Part shown: piece by piece, positions 11,301 to 19,966 of the stretch | How the letters are laid out: every line of letters starts with the position of its first letter | Position numbering within the stretch: position 1 is the first letter of the stretch | DNA from: Micromonospora sp. NBC_01740 | Lineage (GTDB): Bacteria > Actinomycetota > Actinomycetes > Mycobacteriales > Micromonosporaceae | Reading direction: 5' to 3' | Assembly: GCF_035920365.1 (NCBI RefSeq) | Contig: NZ_CP109150.1 | Span: 248,001-312,000 of the forward strand | Length of the DNA: 64,000 nt | Notes under the pieces: model-generated | Databases searched by the model: none | The model's input: the letters and a program-made list of their open reading frames with translations, nothing else | Told to the model about the DNA's origin: nothing | Made by a program: the position numbers and the translations under genes

Positions 11301-12851
11301 GTGGGTTGGCTCGACCGGGTCACCGACCAGGTTGACGCCCTGACGCGGGCGCGGGCCCTCCAGGAGTCCAGCCGCTCCGCCGAGGCGTACGCCATCCTCG
11401 ACCGGGTCGTCGCCACCACCACCGACCCGTACGCGCGGGCCGACGCCCTGGTGCAGCGCCTCTCCGCGGTGATCAACCTCGGGCGGACGGCGGAGTACAC
11501 CCGGGCCGTCGAGGAGGCCTCCACCGCCGTCCGCGACCTCGCCGAGCCCTACCTGCTCGGGCACCTCAACGCGCTGGCCGCCCTCGCCGCGCACCACCAG
11601 GGCGCGCTGGACCGCTGCGTCACCCACCTGGTGAAGGCCGCCCGGGCGTTGGGCGCGGTGGCGGACCCCGACCGGGACACCGCGTGGGGCTGGCACGACC
11701 TGGCGATGGCCTACTCGTACCTCAGCTTCCACGGCTACGCCCTCGGCGCCATCGAACGGGCGCGGCAGCTCGGCAGCGCCGCCGAGATCCCGGAGGAGAC
11801 CTTCGCCGCCCCCGGGATCCGGCTGCGCAACGCCGTCGCCCTGGACCACAACGGCGACAGCGACGGCTGCCTGCGGGTACTGCGCGACGTCGCCGCCGAC
11901 CTGGACCGGTTCCTGGGCAGCGGACGGGCCGGCAAGCTGCGCCCCAGCAGCCTGGCCGCGTACGGCTACGCCGCCGCCCGGCGGGCGGCCCTCGGCGACC
12001 GGTGGGACGTCGCCCCGCAGGCCGGCCCGGCCCGGCTGCTCGGCCACGGCGGCGACAGCGCCCGCGCCCGCGACATGCGCCAGCTCGGCCAGGTCTGCCT
12101 GGCCGTCGCCGAGGGACGGCCGATCGAGGCCGTCACCCGGCTGGACACCGTCCAGGTCTCCACGGAGACGCTGGGCGCGGCCGAACCGGCCCGGCTGCGC
12201 AGCATCGCCCTGGCCCGCGCCGGCGACCACGCGGGTGCGCACCGGGCCGACCGGCTGGCGTTCCGGCTGGCCGCCCAGCGCAACGACCGGCTCCGCGACG
12301 TCTACATCGACGGCATCGCCGCCCGCATCGACCACGAGGAGATGCGCCGCGAGGCGGCCCGCTTCGAGGGCGAGGCGTTGACCGACCCGCTGACCGGGCT
12401 GCCCAACCGGCGGCGGCTGGAGCGCTACATCGCCACCCTGGTCGCCCACGGCGACCGGGTGGTCATCGGCGTCTGCGACCTGGACGGCTTCAAGGCCGTC
12501 AACACCCGGCACGGGCACCACTCCGGCGACCTGGTGCTCCAGCGCATCGCCGGGGTGATCAACCGGGTGATGCGCCGGGGCGACTTCGTGGCCCGCTACG
12601 GCGGGGACGAGTTCGTGGTGGTGCTGCCCGGCGCCGGAATGACCGAGGCGGCCGAGGTGGGCCGCCGCATCGACGCCGCGGTGCGCACCGAGGACTGGGA
12701 GTCACTGGTCCCCGGCACGCCGGTCGGGGTCAGCGTCGGCTTCGCCGAGGTGGGCGCCACCGGTCCCGGCCTGCGCGACGCCCTCGGCACCGCGTTCGAG
12801 GCCGCCGACCGCGCGATGCTGGCGGCGAAGACCCGCCCCCGTGCCTCCTGA
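11301..12851 (+). CDS. diguanylate cyclase with helical-repeat N-terminal domain
   Basis: 516 residues. The C-terminus is an intact GGDEF domain (RYGGDEFVVVLPG, GGDEF near residue 434) expected to make cyclic-di-GMP. An RRGD (RxxD) inhibitory site lies five residues before GGDEF, so product feedback inhibition is likely. The N-terminal 330 residues are alanine-rich helices with TPR-like spacing (AEAYAILDRVV..., LVQRLSAVINLG...), probably a sensor or protein-interaction region. No membrane segment is seen. The GTG start has AGGAGG five bases upstream. It diverges from prmC. Confidence 0.88.
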   Translation: MGWLDRVTDQVDALTRARALQESSRSAEAYAILDRVVATTTDPYARADALVQRLSAVINLGRTAEYTRAVEEASTAVRDLAEPYLLGHLNALAALAAHHQGALDRCVTHLVKAARALGAVADPDRDTAWGWHDLAMAYSYLSFHGYALGAIERARQLGSAAEIPEETFAAPGIRLRNAVALDHNGDSDGCLRVLRDVAADLDRFLGSGRAGKLRPSSLAAYGYAAARRAALGDRWDVAPQAGPARLLGHGGDSARARDMRQLGQVCLAVAEGRPIEAVTRLDTVQVSTETLGAAEPARLRSIALARAGDHAGAHRADRLAFRLAAQRNDRLRDVYIDGIAARIDHEEMRREAARFEGEALTDPLTGLPNRRRLERYIATLVAHGDRVVIGVCDLDGFKAVNTRHGHHSGDLVLQRIAGVINRVMRRGDFVARYGGDEFVVVLPGAGMTEAAEVGRRIDAAVRTEDWESLVPGTPVGVSVGFAEVGATGPGLRDALGTAFEAADRAMLAAKTRPRAS

Positions 12852-12871
12852 CGCCTCGTCGGGCCCCGGGG

Positions 12872-13960
12872 TCAGCGGCGGGTCAGCTCGGTGTCGCCGG
12901 CCAGGCGGGCGGCGCGATCGGCCTCGGCGAGGGCGTCGAGGACCGCGTCCAGGTCACCGGCGAGCGCCAGGTCCAGGTTGTACGCGGTGTAGCCGATCCG
13001 GTGGTCGGTGATCCGGTTCTGCGGGAAGTTGTAGGTGCGGATCCGCTCGGAGCGGTCCACGGTGCGCACCTGCGCCTTGCGGGCGTCCGAGGCGGCCGCG
13101 TCGGCCTGCTCCTGGGCCGCCGCCAGCAGCCGGGCGCGCAGGATCCGCATCGCCTGCTCCCGGTTCTGCAACTGGGACTTCTCGTTCTGGCAGGAGACCA
13201 CGATGCCCGTCGGCACGTGCGTGATCCGTACCGCCGAGTCGGTGGTGTTCACCGACTGGCCGCCGGGCCCCGACGAGCGGAACACGTCGATGCGCAGCTC
13301 GTTCGGGTCGATGGTGACGTCGACGTCCTCGGCCTCCGGCAGCACCAGCACCCCGGCGGCGCTCGTGTGGATGCGGCCCTGCGACTCGGTGACCGGTACG
13401 CGCTGCACCCGGTGCACGCCGCCCTCCCACTTGAGCCGGGACCAGACGCCGTTGCCGCCCTCGGGCACACCCTTGGTCTTGATCGCCAGCGAGACGTCCT
13501 TCACCCCACCCAGGTCCGAGTCCTGGGCGTCGATCACCTCGGTGAGCCAACCGCGCCGCTCCGCGTAGCGGGTGTACATCCGCAGCAGGTCGCCGGCGAA
13601 CAGCGCGGACTCCTCGCCGCCCTCGCCCGCCTTGATCTCGACGATCACGTCCTTGGCGTCGTGCGGGTCGCGCGGGATCAGCAGCTCCGCCAGCCGCTGC
13701 TCCAGCGCCGGCAGGCTCTCCGCGATCGACTCGGCCTCAGCGGCGAAGGACGCGTCCTCGGCGACCAGCTCCCGGGCGGCGGCGAGGTCGGCGCGGGCCT
13801 GCTCCAGCTCCCCGGCCGCCTTGTGCAGCGGGACCAGCTCGGCGTACCGGCGGCCGACCCGGCGGGCGGTGTTCTGGTCGGCGTGGATGGCCGGGTCCGC
13901 CAGCCGCTTCTCCAACTCGGCGTACTCGTCGAGGAGGGCGGCCAGGCGCTCGCTGCTCAT
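12872..13960 (-). CDS. prfA: peptide chain release factor 1
   Basis: A 362-residue RF1 that terminates translation at UAA and UAG. The GGQ motif is in [17 protein letters not shown], and the stop-codon-reading tripeptide is PVT in [14 protein letters not shown], which marks RF1 rather than RF2. It lies about 100 bases downstream of rpmE in the same orientation, but a strong hairpin sits between them, so it probably has its own promoter or is read through. Confidence 0.97.
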   Translation of the reverse strand: MSSERLAALLDEYAELEKRLADPAIHADQNTARRVGRRYAELVPLHKAAGELEQARADLAAARELVAEDASFAAEAESIAESLPALEQRLAELLIPRDPHDAKDVIVEIKAGEGGEESALFAGDLLRMYTRYAERRGWLTEVIDAQDSDLGGVKDVSLAIKTKGVPEGGNGVWSRLKWEGGVHRVQRVPVTESQGRIHTSAAGVLVLPEAEDVDVTIDPNELRIDVFRSSGPGGQSVNTTDSAVRITHVPTGIVVSCQNEKSQLQNREQAMRILRARLLAAAQEQADAAASDARKAQVRTVDRSERIRTYNFPQNRITDHRIGYTAYNLDLALAGDLDAVLDALAEADRAARLAGDTELTRR

Positions 13961-14012
13961 GCGGGGGAGGCTCCTTCGACGGGGACGGGGCAGGACCAGG
14001 GGGAATACGGAC

Positions 14013-14049
14013 GGCGCCCGCGTCCGGCACGAAACCGGACGCGGGCGCC
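14013..14049 (-). terminator. hairpin after rpmE
   Basis: A perfect 15-bp GC-rich stem (14013-14027 with 14035-14049) closes a 7-base loop, 11 bases after the rpmE stop. There is no U-run, as is usual in actinobacteria. It likely ends most rpmE transcripts before prfA. Confidence 0.7.
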
Positions 14050-14059
14050 GAACGAGGAG

Positions 14060-14284
14060 CTACTTGGCCTTCTTGGCCTGAACCTTGGCGTACTTCTGCT
14101 GGAACTTCGCCACCCGGCCCGCGGTGTCCAGGACGCGCTGCTTGCCGGTGTAGAACGGGTGGCAGGCGCTGCAGGTCTCGACGTGGATCGAGCCGCCCTT
14201 GGCGGTGCTGCGGGTGGTGAACGTGTTACCGCAGGAGCAGCTGACCTCGGTGGTCACGTACTCCGGGTGGATGTTGGACTTCAT
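14060..14284 (-). CDS. rpmE: 50S ribosomal protein L31, zinc-binding form
   Basis: 74 residues, starting [10 protein letters not shown]. Cysteine pairs in VSCSCGN and ETCSACH make the four-cysteine zinc-ribbon version of L31. The C-terminal tail is lysine-rich (KVQAKKAK), as in actinobacterial L31. A zinc-independent paralogue, if present, is elsewhere. Confidence 0.97.
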   Translation of the reverse strand: MKSNIHPEYVTTEVSCSCGNTFTTRSTAKGGSIHVETCSACHPFYTGKQRVLDTAGRVAKFQQKYAKVQAKKAK

Positions 14285-14584
14285 CTCGCCTCGGTCCTCT
14301 CGTGGATGGTCGCCGGGTCGCCGTCGGTGTCCGTCGCGGCGCGCGACGGGCTCGGGCGTGAACCGGAACCGGTGGCCGATTGACCAGTGTGCCATGGGCG
14401 TACGCCGACCCGGCAGTCGGGCCGCACGGCTGGTCCGGCATCGACAACGCACGCCCCACCTGCTGCATTCCCGACGCCTGGCCGGGCATTCGTCCCGGCA
14501 CGGCCGCCGTCGGCGTCGTGCCCCGCCCGGGGCACGCGGCGCGGACGGCGGGGACCGCCGACGACGTACGACACGGAGGAGCCG
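14285..14584. other. intergenic region between divergent rpmE and kinase-phosphatase gene
   Basis: 300 bases without a convincing gene. It must hold the promoters of both neighbours. I see no clear RNA, repeat or operator in it. Confidence 0.5.
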
Positions 14585-15481
14585 ATGGCCCGCCTGATCG
14601 CCACCCGGGGACTGCCCGCCTCCGGCAAGACCACGTTCGCCCGGACCCTCCAGCCCTCCGTGGTCCGCGTCAACCGCGACGACCTGCGCCGCATGCTGCA
14701 CGGCGAGCGGCTGTTCACCCAGTGGGCGGAGTGGCAGGTCACCGTCGTGCAGCGGGCGCAGGTCGAGGCGCTGCTGCGGGTCCACGCCGACGTCTGCGTC
14801 GACGACACCAACCTGCGGTCGCGGACCCTGCGCGACTGGGCCGACCTGGCCGCCCGGCACGGCGCCGGGTTCGAGGTGCACGACTTCACCGACGTGCCGC
14901 TGGCGGAGTGCCTGCGCCGCGACGCCGCCCGCCCCGAGGCCGACCGGGTCGGCGAGGCGTGGATCCGCCGGCTGCACGAGCGCTACCTGGAAGGTCGTAC
15001 GCTGCCGCTGCCCGTGCCGCAGGCCCGGACGGGGCGGCCCGCCACGGTGCACGCCCCGTCGACCGAGCCGCCGGAGATCGTCCTGGTGGACATCGACGGC
15101 ACGGTCGCGCTGAACGTCTCGCGCAGCCCGTACGACATGACCCGGGTCGCCGAGGACGAGCCCAACCCGGCGGTGATCGCGGCGGTCCGGGCGATGCACG
15201 CCGCCGGATACGGCGTGGTGTTCTGCTCGGGCCGGGACGCCACCGCGCGCGCCGCCACCGAGGCGTGGCTGGCCCGGCACGTCCGGGTCCCCTACCTCGG
15301 CCTGCACCTGCGCGCCGTCGGCGACAGCCGGAAGGACTCCGTGGTCAAGCGGGAGATCTACGAGCGCGAGATCGCCGACCGCTACCGGGTGGTCGGCGTC
15401 TTCGACGACCGTCAGCAGGTGGTGCGGATGTGGCGCGCCCTCGGCCTCACCGTCTTCCAGGTGGCCGAGGGCGACTTCTGA
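14585..15481 (+). CDS. T4 Pnkp-like polynucleotide 5'-kinase / 3'-phosphatase
   Basis: 298 residues in two domains. The N-terminal kinase has a P-loop at residues 9-16 (GLPASGKT), the conserved [10 protein letters not shown] helix and VCVDDTNL. The C-terminal half is a HAD phosphatase with D169-I-D171-G-T173 (VDIDGTVAL). It then follows the order remembered for T4 Pnkp: the SPYDM segment, [27 protein letters not shown] and a terminal VAEGDF. T4 Pnkp phosphorylates 5'-OH ends and removes 3'-phosphates during tRNA repair. No RNA ligase is adjacent. The ATG has GGAGGA upstream. Confidence 0.85.
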   Translation: MARLIATRGLPASGKTTFARTLQPSVVRVNRDDLRRMLHGERLFTQWAEWQVTVVQRAQVEALLRVHADVCVDDTNLRSRTLRDWADLAARHGAGFEVHDFTDVPLAECLRRDAARPEADRVGEAWIRRLHERYLEGRTLPLPVPQARTGRPATVHAPSTEPPEIVLVDIDGTVALNVSRSPYDMTRVAEDEPNPAVIAAVRAMHAAGYGVVFCSGRDATARAATEAWLARHVRVPYLGLHLRAVGDSRKDSVVKREIYEREIADRYRVVGVFDDRQQVVRMWRALGLTVFQVAEGDF

Positions 15482-15496
15482 GCGGTCGCGGGTGTG

Positions 15497-15544
15497 AGGA
15501 AGGGCACCTTCCCATCGCCTGGGCGACAGGAAGGTGCCCTTCCT
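15497..15544. terminator. bidirectional hairpin between convergent genes
   Basis: A perfect 16-bp inverted repeat (AGGAAGGGCACCTTCC at 15497-15512 with its complement at 15529-15544). The 16-base loop itself contains a small stem. It sits 16 bases after one stop and 7 bases before the other, and so serves both convergent genes. Confidence 0.75.
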
Positions 15545-15550
15545 TGCATC

Positions 15551-18500
15551 TCAGGCGGCGGGAGCCGCGGCGGCGGCCGTCAGGGTGACGGTGGCCTCCG
15601 CCCGCGCGCCGTTGACCGCGACGGCGAGCTTGACCTGCGCGCCGGGGCGCAGGGCGGTGAGCTTGCCGGTGGCCGGGTCGAAGCGGGCCACGTGCCAGGG
15701 CTTCAGCCCGAGGATCGAGCCGACGTGCACGTTCGGCGAGGCGGACCAGTCCGCGCTCACCGGCGCCGCCACCGGCACCGTACGCCCGCCGGGCTGGGTC
15801 ACCGTGGCGGTGACCGTCGCCGGGGCGCCGACCGCGACGCTGGCCGGGGCGGTCAGCGTGAGCGCGTCGACGTGTGCGTGCGTCTCGGCGCTGACCCAGC
15901 GTGGGCCCTCGACGAGGGGGTTGCGCCGGGCCCGGTCGGCCTCGGCCGGGCTCACCGGGTCCACCCCGAACTCCGTCCACCCGGTGAAGCCGCCCTGGTC
16001 GGCGGGGGTGGAGGGGTTCTTGCCCGAGTTGCCGTTGATCAGGTACGGCACCCCGTCGACCCGGTCGGCGTGGAAGGTGCCGACGTGCCCGCCGACGAAC
16101 GCGGCGCCCTTGCCGGTGCGGTGCTGGAAGTCGGCCAGCCACTGCTCCAGCAGCGCCGCCTCCTTCCGGTCGCCGAGCTGGCTGGCCTTGGCCGGGCTGG
16201 GGTCGCGCGGCGGGTGGTGGTGCAGCACGACCACCGAGCCGACGGCCGGGTCACCGGCCGCCGAGTCGAGCGCCTCGCGCAGCATCCGCACCTGGTCGAA
16301 GCCGCCGCCGCGCAGCGAACCCGTCGACGAGTTCAGCGTGACGAACCGGGTGCCCTTGTGGTCGAAGGTCCGCTCGGTGTCACCGAAGGCGGCCCGGAAG
16401 TTGGCGATCGGGGCGCCCATGATCTCGTGGTTGCCGGGCACGTAGTAGTACGGCAGTTCCCCGCCGAGTTCCTCGTCCAGCAGCCGCTTGGCGAGCGCGA
16501 AGTCCGCCGGGTAGGCGGTGTCCACGAAGTCGCCGTTGATCACCAGGAAGTCCGGCTTCGCGGCCTTGACCTCGCGGAGCGTACGGCGGGCCTGGGCGAC
16601 CAGGTCGCTGTCCGGGTTCGCCGCGACGAACTGCGCGTCGGACAGGACGGCGAAGCGCCAGGGCGCCCCGTCCACCGTGCCGTCGCGCAGCACCACCCGG
16701 TCGGTGCGCGGCTTCTCGGCCGGCGCGTCGACCGTCGGCGGCACCTTCGCCACCAGGTCGTCGATGATGACCTCGCTGCGGTACTGCGCGGCGGCGTTGG
16801 TCTCCGCCACGTAGAACCGGCGGACCCGCACCGGGTACTGCACCCCGGCGGGGACCGCGAACTCGACGTACTTCCAGCCCGTCCAGGTGATCAGCGGGCC
16901 GCGCAGCACGTGCTGGGTGTCCTGGGCGTCGTGCAGGTGCAGGCTGGGCCACTCCCCCGTGCCGTTGCCGTGGATCCACATGCCGAACGCCTGCGGCTGG
17001 CCGGCGACCTCGATCCAGGCGGGCGGGTCCGCGTACGCGGCCCGGGTGCCGGTGGACTGGCTGAAGTCGTACGTCATCTTCAGGCCCGTGCCGGTGCGGC
17101 CCGCCGCGGGCGCGACCGCGCCGCTGGCCCGCGCCTGGCTGAACTTCCAGGCCGCCGCGTCGTCGAAGCCGGCCACCGGCACGTCGGTCAGCCCGACGGT
17201 GACCGGCAGGACGGTGCTGCTCCGGCCAACGTGGACGGTGACCAGCGCCGAGCCGGTGTCCCGCAGGGCGGTGACGGCGAGGTTGCCGTCGGCGGTCGGC
17301 GCGATCTTCAGCAGGTCCTTGTCGTAGTCGAGCTTCAGGTCGGCCGGCTCGATGGGGGCGGTGTTGCCCTCGGCGTCGTAACCGACGACGCCGAACAGCG
17401 CGCTGCCCTCGGCACCGGTCAGGCCGACCCGGTCCACCGTGGAGTCGATCCGGGCCAGCGGCCCGAGCACGGTCAGGTCGAGGGTGCCACGGGCCGCGCC
17501 CCGCGAGGCGGTGACCGTGGTGCTTCCGGGCAGGAGGGCCCGGAAGCGGCCCTTGCCGTCGACGACGCCGTGCACCGCCGGGTTGGCCCGCCACGTCGGC
17601 GCGCCGGCCGCCGGGCCGTACGTCTCGTCGTGGCCGGCGGCGGTGAGCTGGCGGGTCAGGCCGGGGAAGACGCGGTCGGGCCGGCCGCCGCGCACCGGCG
17701 CGACGCCGGGAGCGGTGGTCGGGTCGCTGGCGGTCTCCAGCCAGTACCCGGTGAGCCGGCCGCTGCCCTTGGGCGCGTAGATGGCCAGGCCGTTGGGCAC
17801 GGCCCGCTCGCTGCCGTCGGACGGGCTGTTCTCCACCTGCACGGCCGCCGCACCCGGTTCCCGGGCGAGCAGCGTCGAGGAGCCGCCGCCGTCGAGGTTG
17901 AGGGCATGGTGGGCGCCGAGTTCGGCCATCATGCGGCCCATCTCGGTCTGGGTGACGCCCCGGCTGTCGACCTGCCGACCGTCCACAGTCATCATGATCA
18001 TGCGCCGGCCGTCGGCGGAGAAGCCGACGGACGTGCGCGGGGCCAGCGACGCGTCGGCGATGCTCTGCACCACCCCGTCGCGGACCAGCACGTTGCCGCC
18101 GCCGACGGCCGCGTGCAGGTTGCTGCCGTCGGCCGGCTTGGGCCGGTAGGCGACCGTCACCGCGTCGCCGGGACGCAGCCCGGCGAGGGCGTCCGCGCCG
18201 GCGTCGCGGCCGAGCAGCACGGTGGTGCCGGCCGGGACCGCCCCGCTTCCGGCCGTCCCGGCGACGGTGGCGACGCGGCCGTCGACCACCGTGACCTCCG
18301 TGACGCGGGCGGCGCCCTCGACCGCGCGTTGCCGGGTGTACGACCCCCAGAGCGCGGTGAACACGCCGATCCCGTTCGCCTGGATCATGTTGTTGAACTG
18401 GGTCAGCGTCACCGGACCGGTCGGCAGGGTCGCGGTGCCGTCAAAGTTCACCTCGATGACCCGGCCGAGCCCCTCGGTGGTGATCGCGACGGCGTTGCGG

Positions 18501-19048
18501 TGCCCGCTGACCGCGGACTGGACCAGTTGGCCGTCGCGGACGCCGACCCCCTGGGCGGCACCGGAGTTGTTGATGTCGAAGAAGTCGCCGTTGACGGCGG
18601 CAACCGCACGGGCCGCGTCGACGGCGCCGCGCAGCGGCTCGGCCCGGCTGACCGCGCCGGAATTGACGTAGTCCACGGTGAGGCCGCCGGTGAGGTCGGC
18701 GGTCAGCGCGTCCGCGCGCAGCCAGCCGTCGGCGTCGTACCGGTCGAAGGAGGTCAGGTTGAGGCCCGGGGCGACCGGGCGGGTGGTCTTCGCCGTCTCC
18801 AGCCCGCCGGCCGGCTCCACGCCGGTCGGGGCCGCGGCGGCCGACATGCTCGCGGCCGGATCGCCGGCGAGCGTCACGGAGCCTGCGGAGTACGAGGAGG
18901 CGCGCGGCGCGTCCTCGGCGGCGGTGAGGGACGGGTCGGTGGCCGGAGCGGGCGCACCGGCGTTCGCCGGCACGGTGCCGGCCAGGGTGAGCAGCGGCGT
19001 CAGCAGCAGGACGCCTGCGAGCCGGGCGGATCGTCTGCGGGTACGCAT
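15551..19048 (-). CDS. secreted phosphodiester glycosidase (NAGPA) / metallophosphoesterase fusion
   Basis: 1165 residues with a Sec signal peptide (ARLAGVLLLTPLLTLAGTVPANA). Residues about 95-430 form a NAGPA-type domain (AAVNGDFFDINNSGAAQGVG, LHAAVGGGNVLVRDG, HALNLDGGGSSTLL), which in its family removes N-acetylglucosamine from phosphodiesters. A middle region is beta-rich and Ig-like. Residues about 800-1050 form a calcineurin-like phosphoesterase (LSDAQF, VINGDFVDT, VPGNHEIMG, LHHHPP, GGHVGTFH) with its metal ligands. A final beta domain follows. The two hydrolases may act in sequence on cell-wall or extracellular phosphodiesters; this is inference. Confidence 0.85.
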   Translation of the reverse strand: MRTRRRSARLAGVLLLTPLLTLAGTVPANAGAPAPATDPSLTAAEDAPRASSYSAGSVTLAGDPAASMSAAAAPTGVEPAGGLETAKTTRPVAPGLNLTSFDRYDADGWLRADALTADLTGGLTVDYVNSGAVSRAEPLRGAVDAARAVAAVNGDFFDINNSGAAQGVGVRDGQLVQSAVSGHRNAVAITTEGLGRVIEVNFDGTATLPTGPVTLTQFNNMIQANGIGVFTALWGSYTRQRAVEGAARVTEVTVVDGRVATVAGTAGSGAVPAGTTVLLGRDAGADALAGLRPGDAVTVAYRPKPADGSNLHAAVGGGNVLVRDGVVQSIADASLAPRTSVGFSADGRRMIMMTVDGRQVDSRGVTQTEMGRMMAELGAHHALNLDGGGSSTLLAREPGAAAVQVENSPSDGSERAVPNGLAIYAPKGSGRLTGYWLETASDPTTAPGVAPVRGGRPDRVFPGLTRQLTAAGHDETYGPAAGAPTWRANPAVHGVVDGKGRFRALLPGSTTVTASRGAARGTLDLTVLGPLARIDSTVDRVGLTGAEGSALFGVVGYDAEGNTAPIEPADLKLDYDKDLLKIAPTADGNLAVTALRDTGSALVTVHVGRSSTVLPVTVGLTDVPVAGFDDAAAWKFSQARASGAVAPAAGRTGTGLKMTYDFSQSTGTRAAYADPPAWIEVAGQPQAFGMWIHGNGTGEWPSLHLHDAQDTQHVLRGPLITWTGWKYVEFAVPAGVQYPVRVRRFYVAETNAAAQYRSEVIIDDLVAKVPPTVDAPAEKPRTDRVVLRDGTVDGAPWRFAVLSDAQFVAANPDSDLVAQARRTLREVKAAKPDFLVINGDFVDTAYPADFALAKRLLDEELGGELPYYYVPGNHEIMGAPIANFRAAFGDTERTFDHKGTRFVTLNSSTGSLRGGGFDQVRMLREALDSAAGDPAVGSVVVLHHHPPRDPSPAKASQLGDRKEAALLEQWLADFQHRTGKGAAFVGGHVGTFHADRVDGVPYLINGNSGKNPSTPADQGGFTGWTEFGVDPVSPAEADRARRNPLVEGPRWVSAETHAHVDALTLTAPASVAVGAPATVTATVTQPGGRTVPVAAPVSADWSASPNVHVGSILGLKPWHVARFDPATGKLTALRPGAQVKLAVAVNGARAEATVTLTAAAAAPAA

Positions 19049-19514
19049 GGGCGACAGTCAACCGGACGATGAATAGAAGTTTCAATAGCTGCCGGCCAAA
19101 GCGAAGGAAAACTCCACCCTTCCGGCGGTCGTCCCCGCCATTGCCGACACCGCCCCCTCCGGAGCACGGGCCCTCGGAGCACGGGCCCCCGCACCGCACC
19201 TCCCCGCACCGCACCTCCCCGCACCGCACCGCACAAGCGGAGCCACAACCCGGCAGCACGTGCTGCGACCGCGCGCCCCGCCGCCACACCCACGGACCTC
19301 ACGGCGCACCCACGGACCTCACCGCCGCACCCCACGGCCACACCGCGACATGTGCTCGAGGCCCCACGGCCACCCACACCGCGCGTGCGCTCGGTGGATC
19401 GCCCTGCGGCGTGCGCCCGGGGGCCGCCCTGCGGCGTGCGGCCCGGGACCGCACGACCACCCACATTCGGTCACGGAGAGTGGGCGACTCTGCGCCGCTC
19501 CACCCCTCGCTCCG

Positions 19515-19591
19515 TCCCCTTTGCTCTGCATCCATATCCGCACCGGACACGCCATGTAAGCGGCGCCTATGTGGATGCAGAGCAAAGGGGA
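19515..19591. repeat. 23-bp-stem palindrome with CCCCTTTGCTCTGCATCCA arms
   Basis: Left arm 19515-19537 and right arm 19569-19591 pair over 23 positions with one G-U. The loop is 31 bases and contains a small CCGC/GCGG stem. The composition (TTTGCTCTGCATCCA) is much richer in A and T than its surroundings. It sits about 375 bases after the rho stop and about 470 bases before the secreted hydrolase start, too far to be either gene's simple terminator. It may be a dispersed repeat or an RNA element. Confidence 0.7.
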
Positions 19592-19910
19592 ACTGGAGGA
19601 TGATGCGGCCGGATCGCACCCCACGACGAATTACCTGGTCACAGGCCCTCAGCAACGACGGCCGAGGCGACACGCTCTTCCCACGCCCAAATTCGGTCAC
19701 GTAGAGTCACAACGAAGGCTCTTCGAGCCGAAGGTTACCGATCGTCACGGAAGCGAGCTGGCAAGGTGGATCGTCCGGCTGCCCGTCTGCGGTACGCAGC
19801 GCCCGACGCCCGGCACCCGACCGACGCACGGCACCCGGCACCCGGCACCGCACTGGCACCGGCACCGGCACCGGCACCGAAGCTCACCCACGAAACCGAC
19901 GGGCAGGGAC

Positions 19911-19948
19911 GCGAGAAGGGCACGGCCTCGTGGCCGTGCCCTTCTCGC
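19911..19948 (-). terminator. rho gene terminator hairpin
   Basis: A perfect 17-bp stem (GCGAGAAGGGCACGGCC at 19911-19927 with 19932-19948) and a 4-base TCGT loop, about 20 bases after the rho stop. It is a strong intrinsic-type hairpin without a T-run. Confidence 0.8.
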
Positions 19949-19966
19949 TGTCTCACCCGGGGAGGG

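Larger units (their letters stand above)
19049..19966. repeat. 918-base repeat-rich intergenic region
   Basis: No convincing gene. It contains a 15-bp unit (CCCCGCACCGCACCT) three times in tandem at 19187-19230, a 13-bp direct repeat GGAGCACGGGCCC at 19161 and 19176, and two copies of CACGGACCTC 20 bases apart (19291 and 19311). It also holds the 17-mer ATTCGGTCACGGAGAGT with a one-mismatch copy at 19691, CACCGG hexamer runs at about 19850-19880, the large palindrome at 19515-19591, and the rho terminator at 19911-19948. The region next to 19049 must hold the promoter of the secreted hydrolase. Confidence 0.7.

Noticed and set aside
10281..12521. 746-codon frame ending in PrmC
   Set aside because: The first 400 codons lie antisense to the GGDEF gene and are low-complexity shadow. 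PrmC starts at 11228 or 11258.
19069..19704. 211-codon plus-strand frame in the repeat-rich gap
   Set aside because: Histidine/proline/threonine-rich translation is created by simple repeats. There is no ribosome-binding site or domain.
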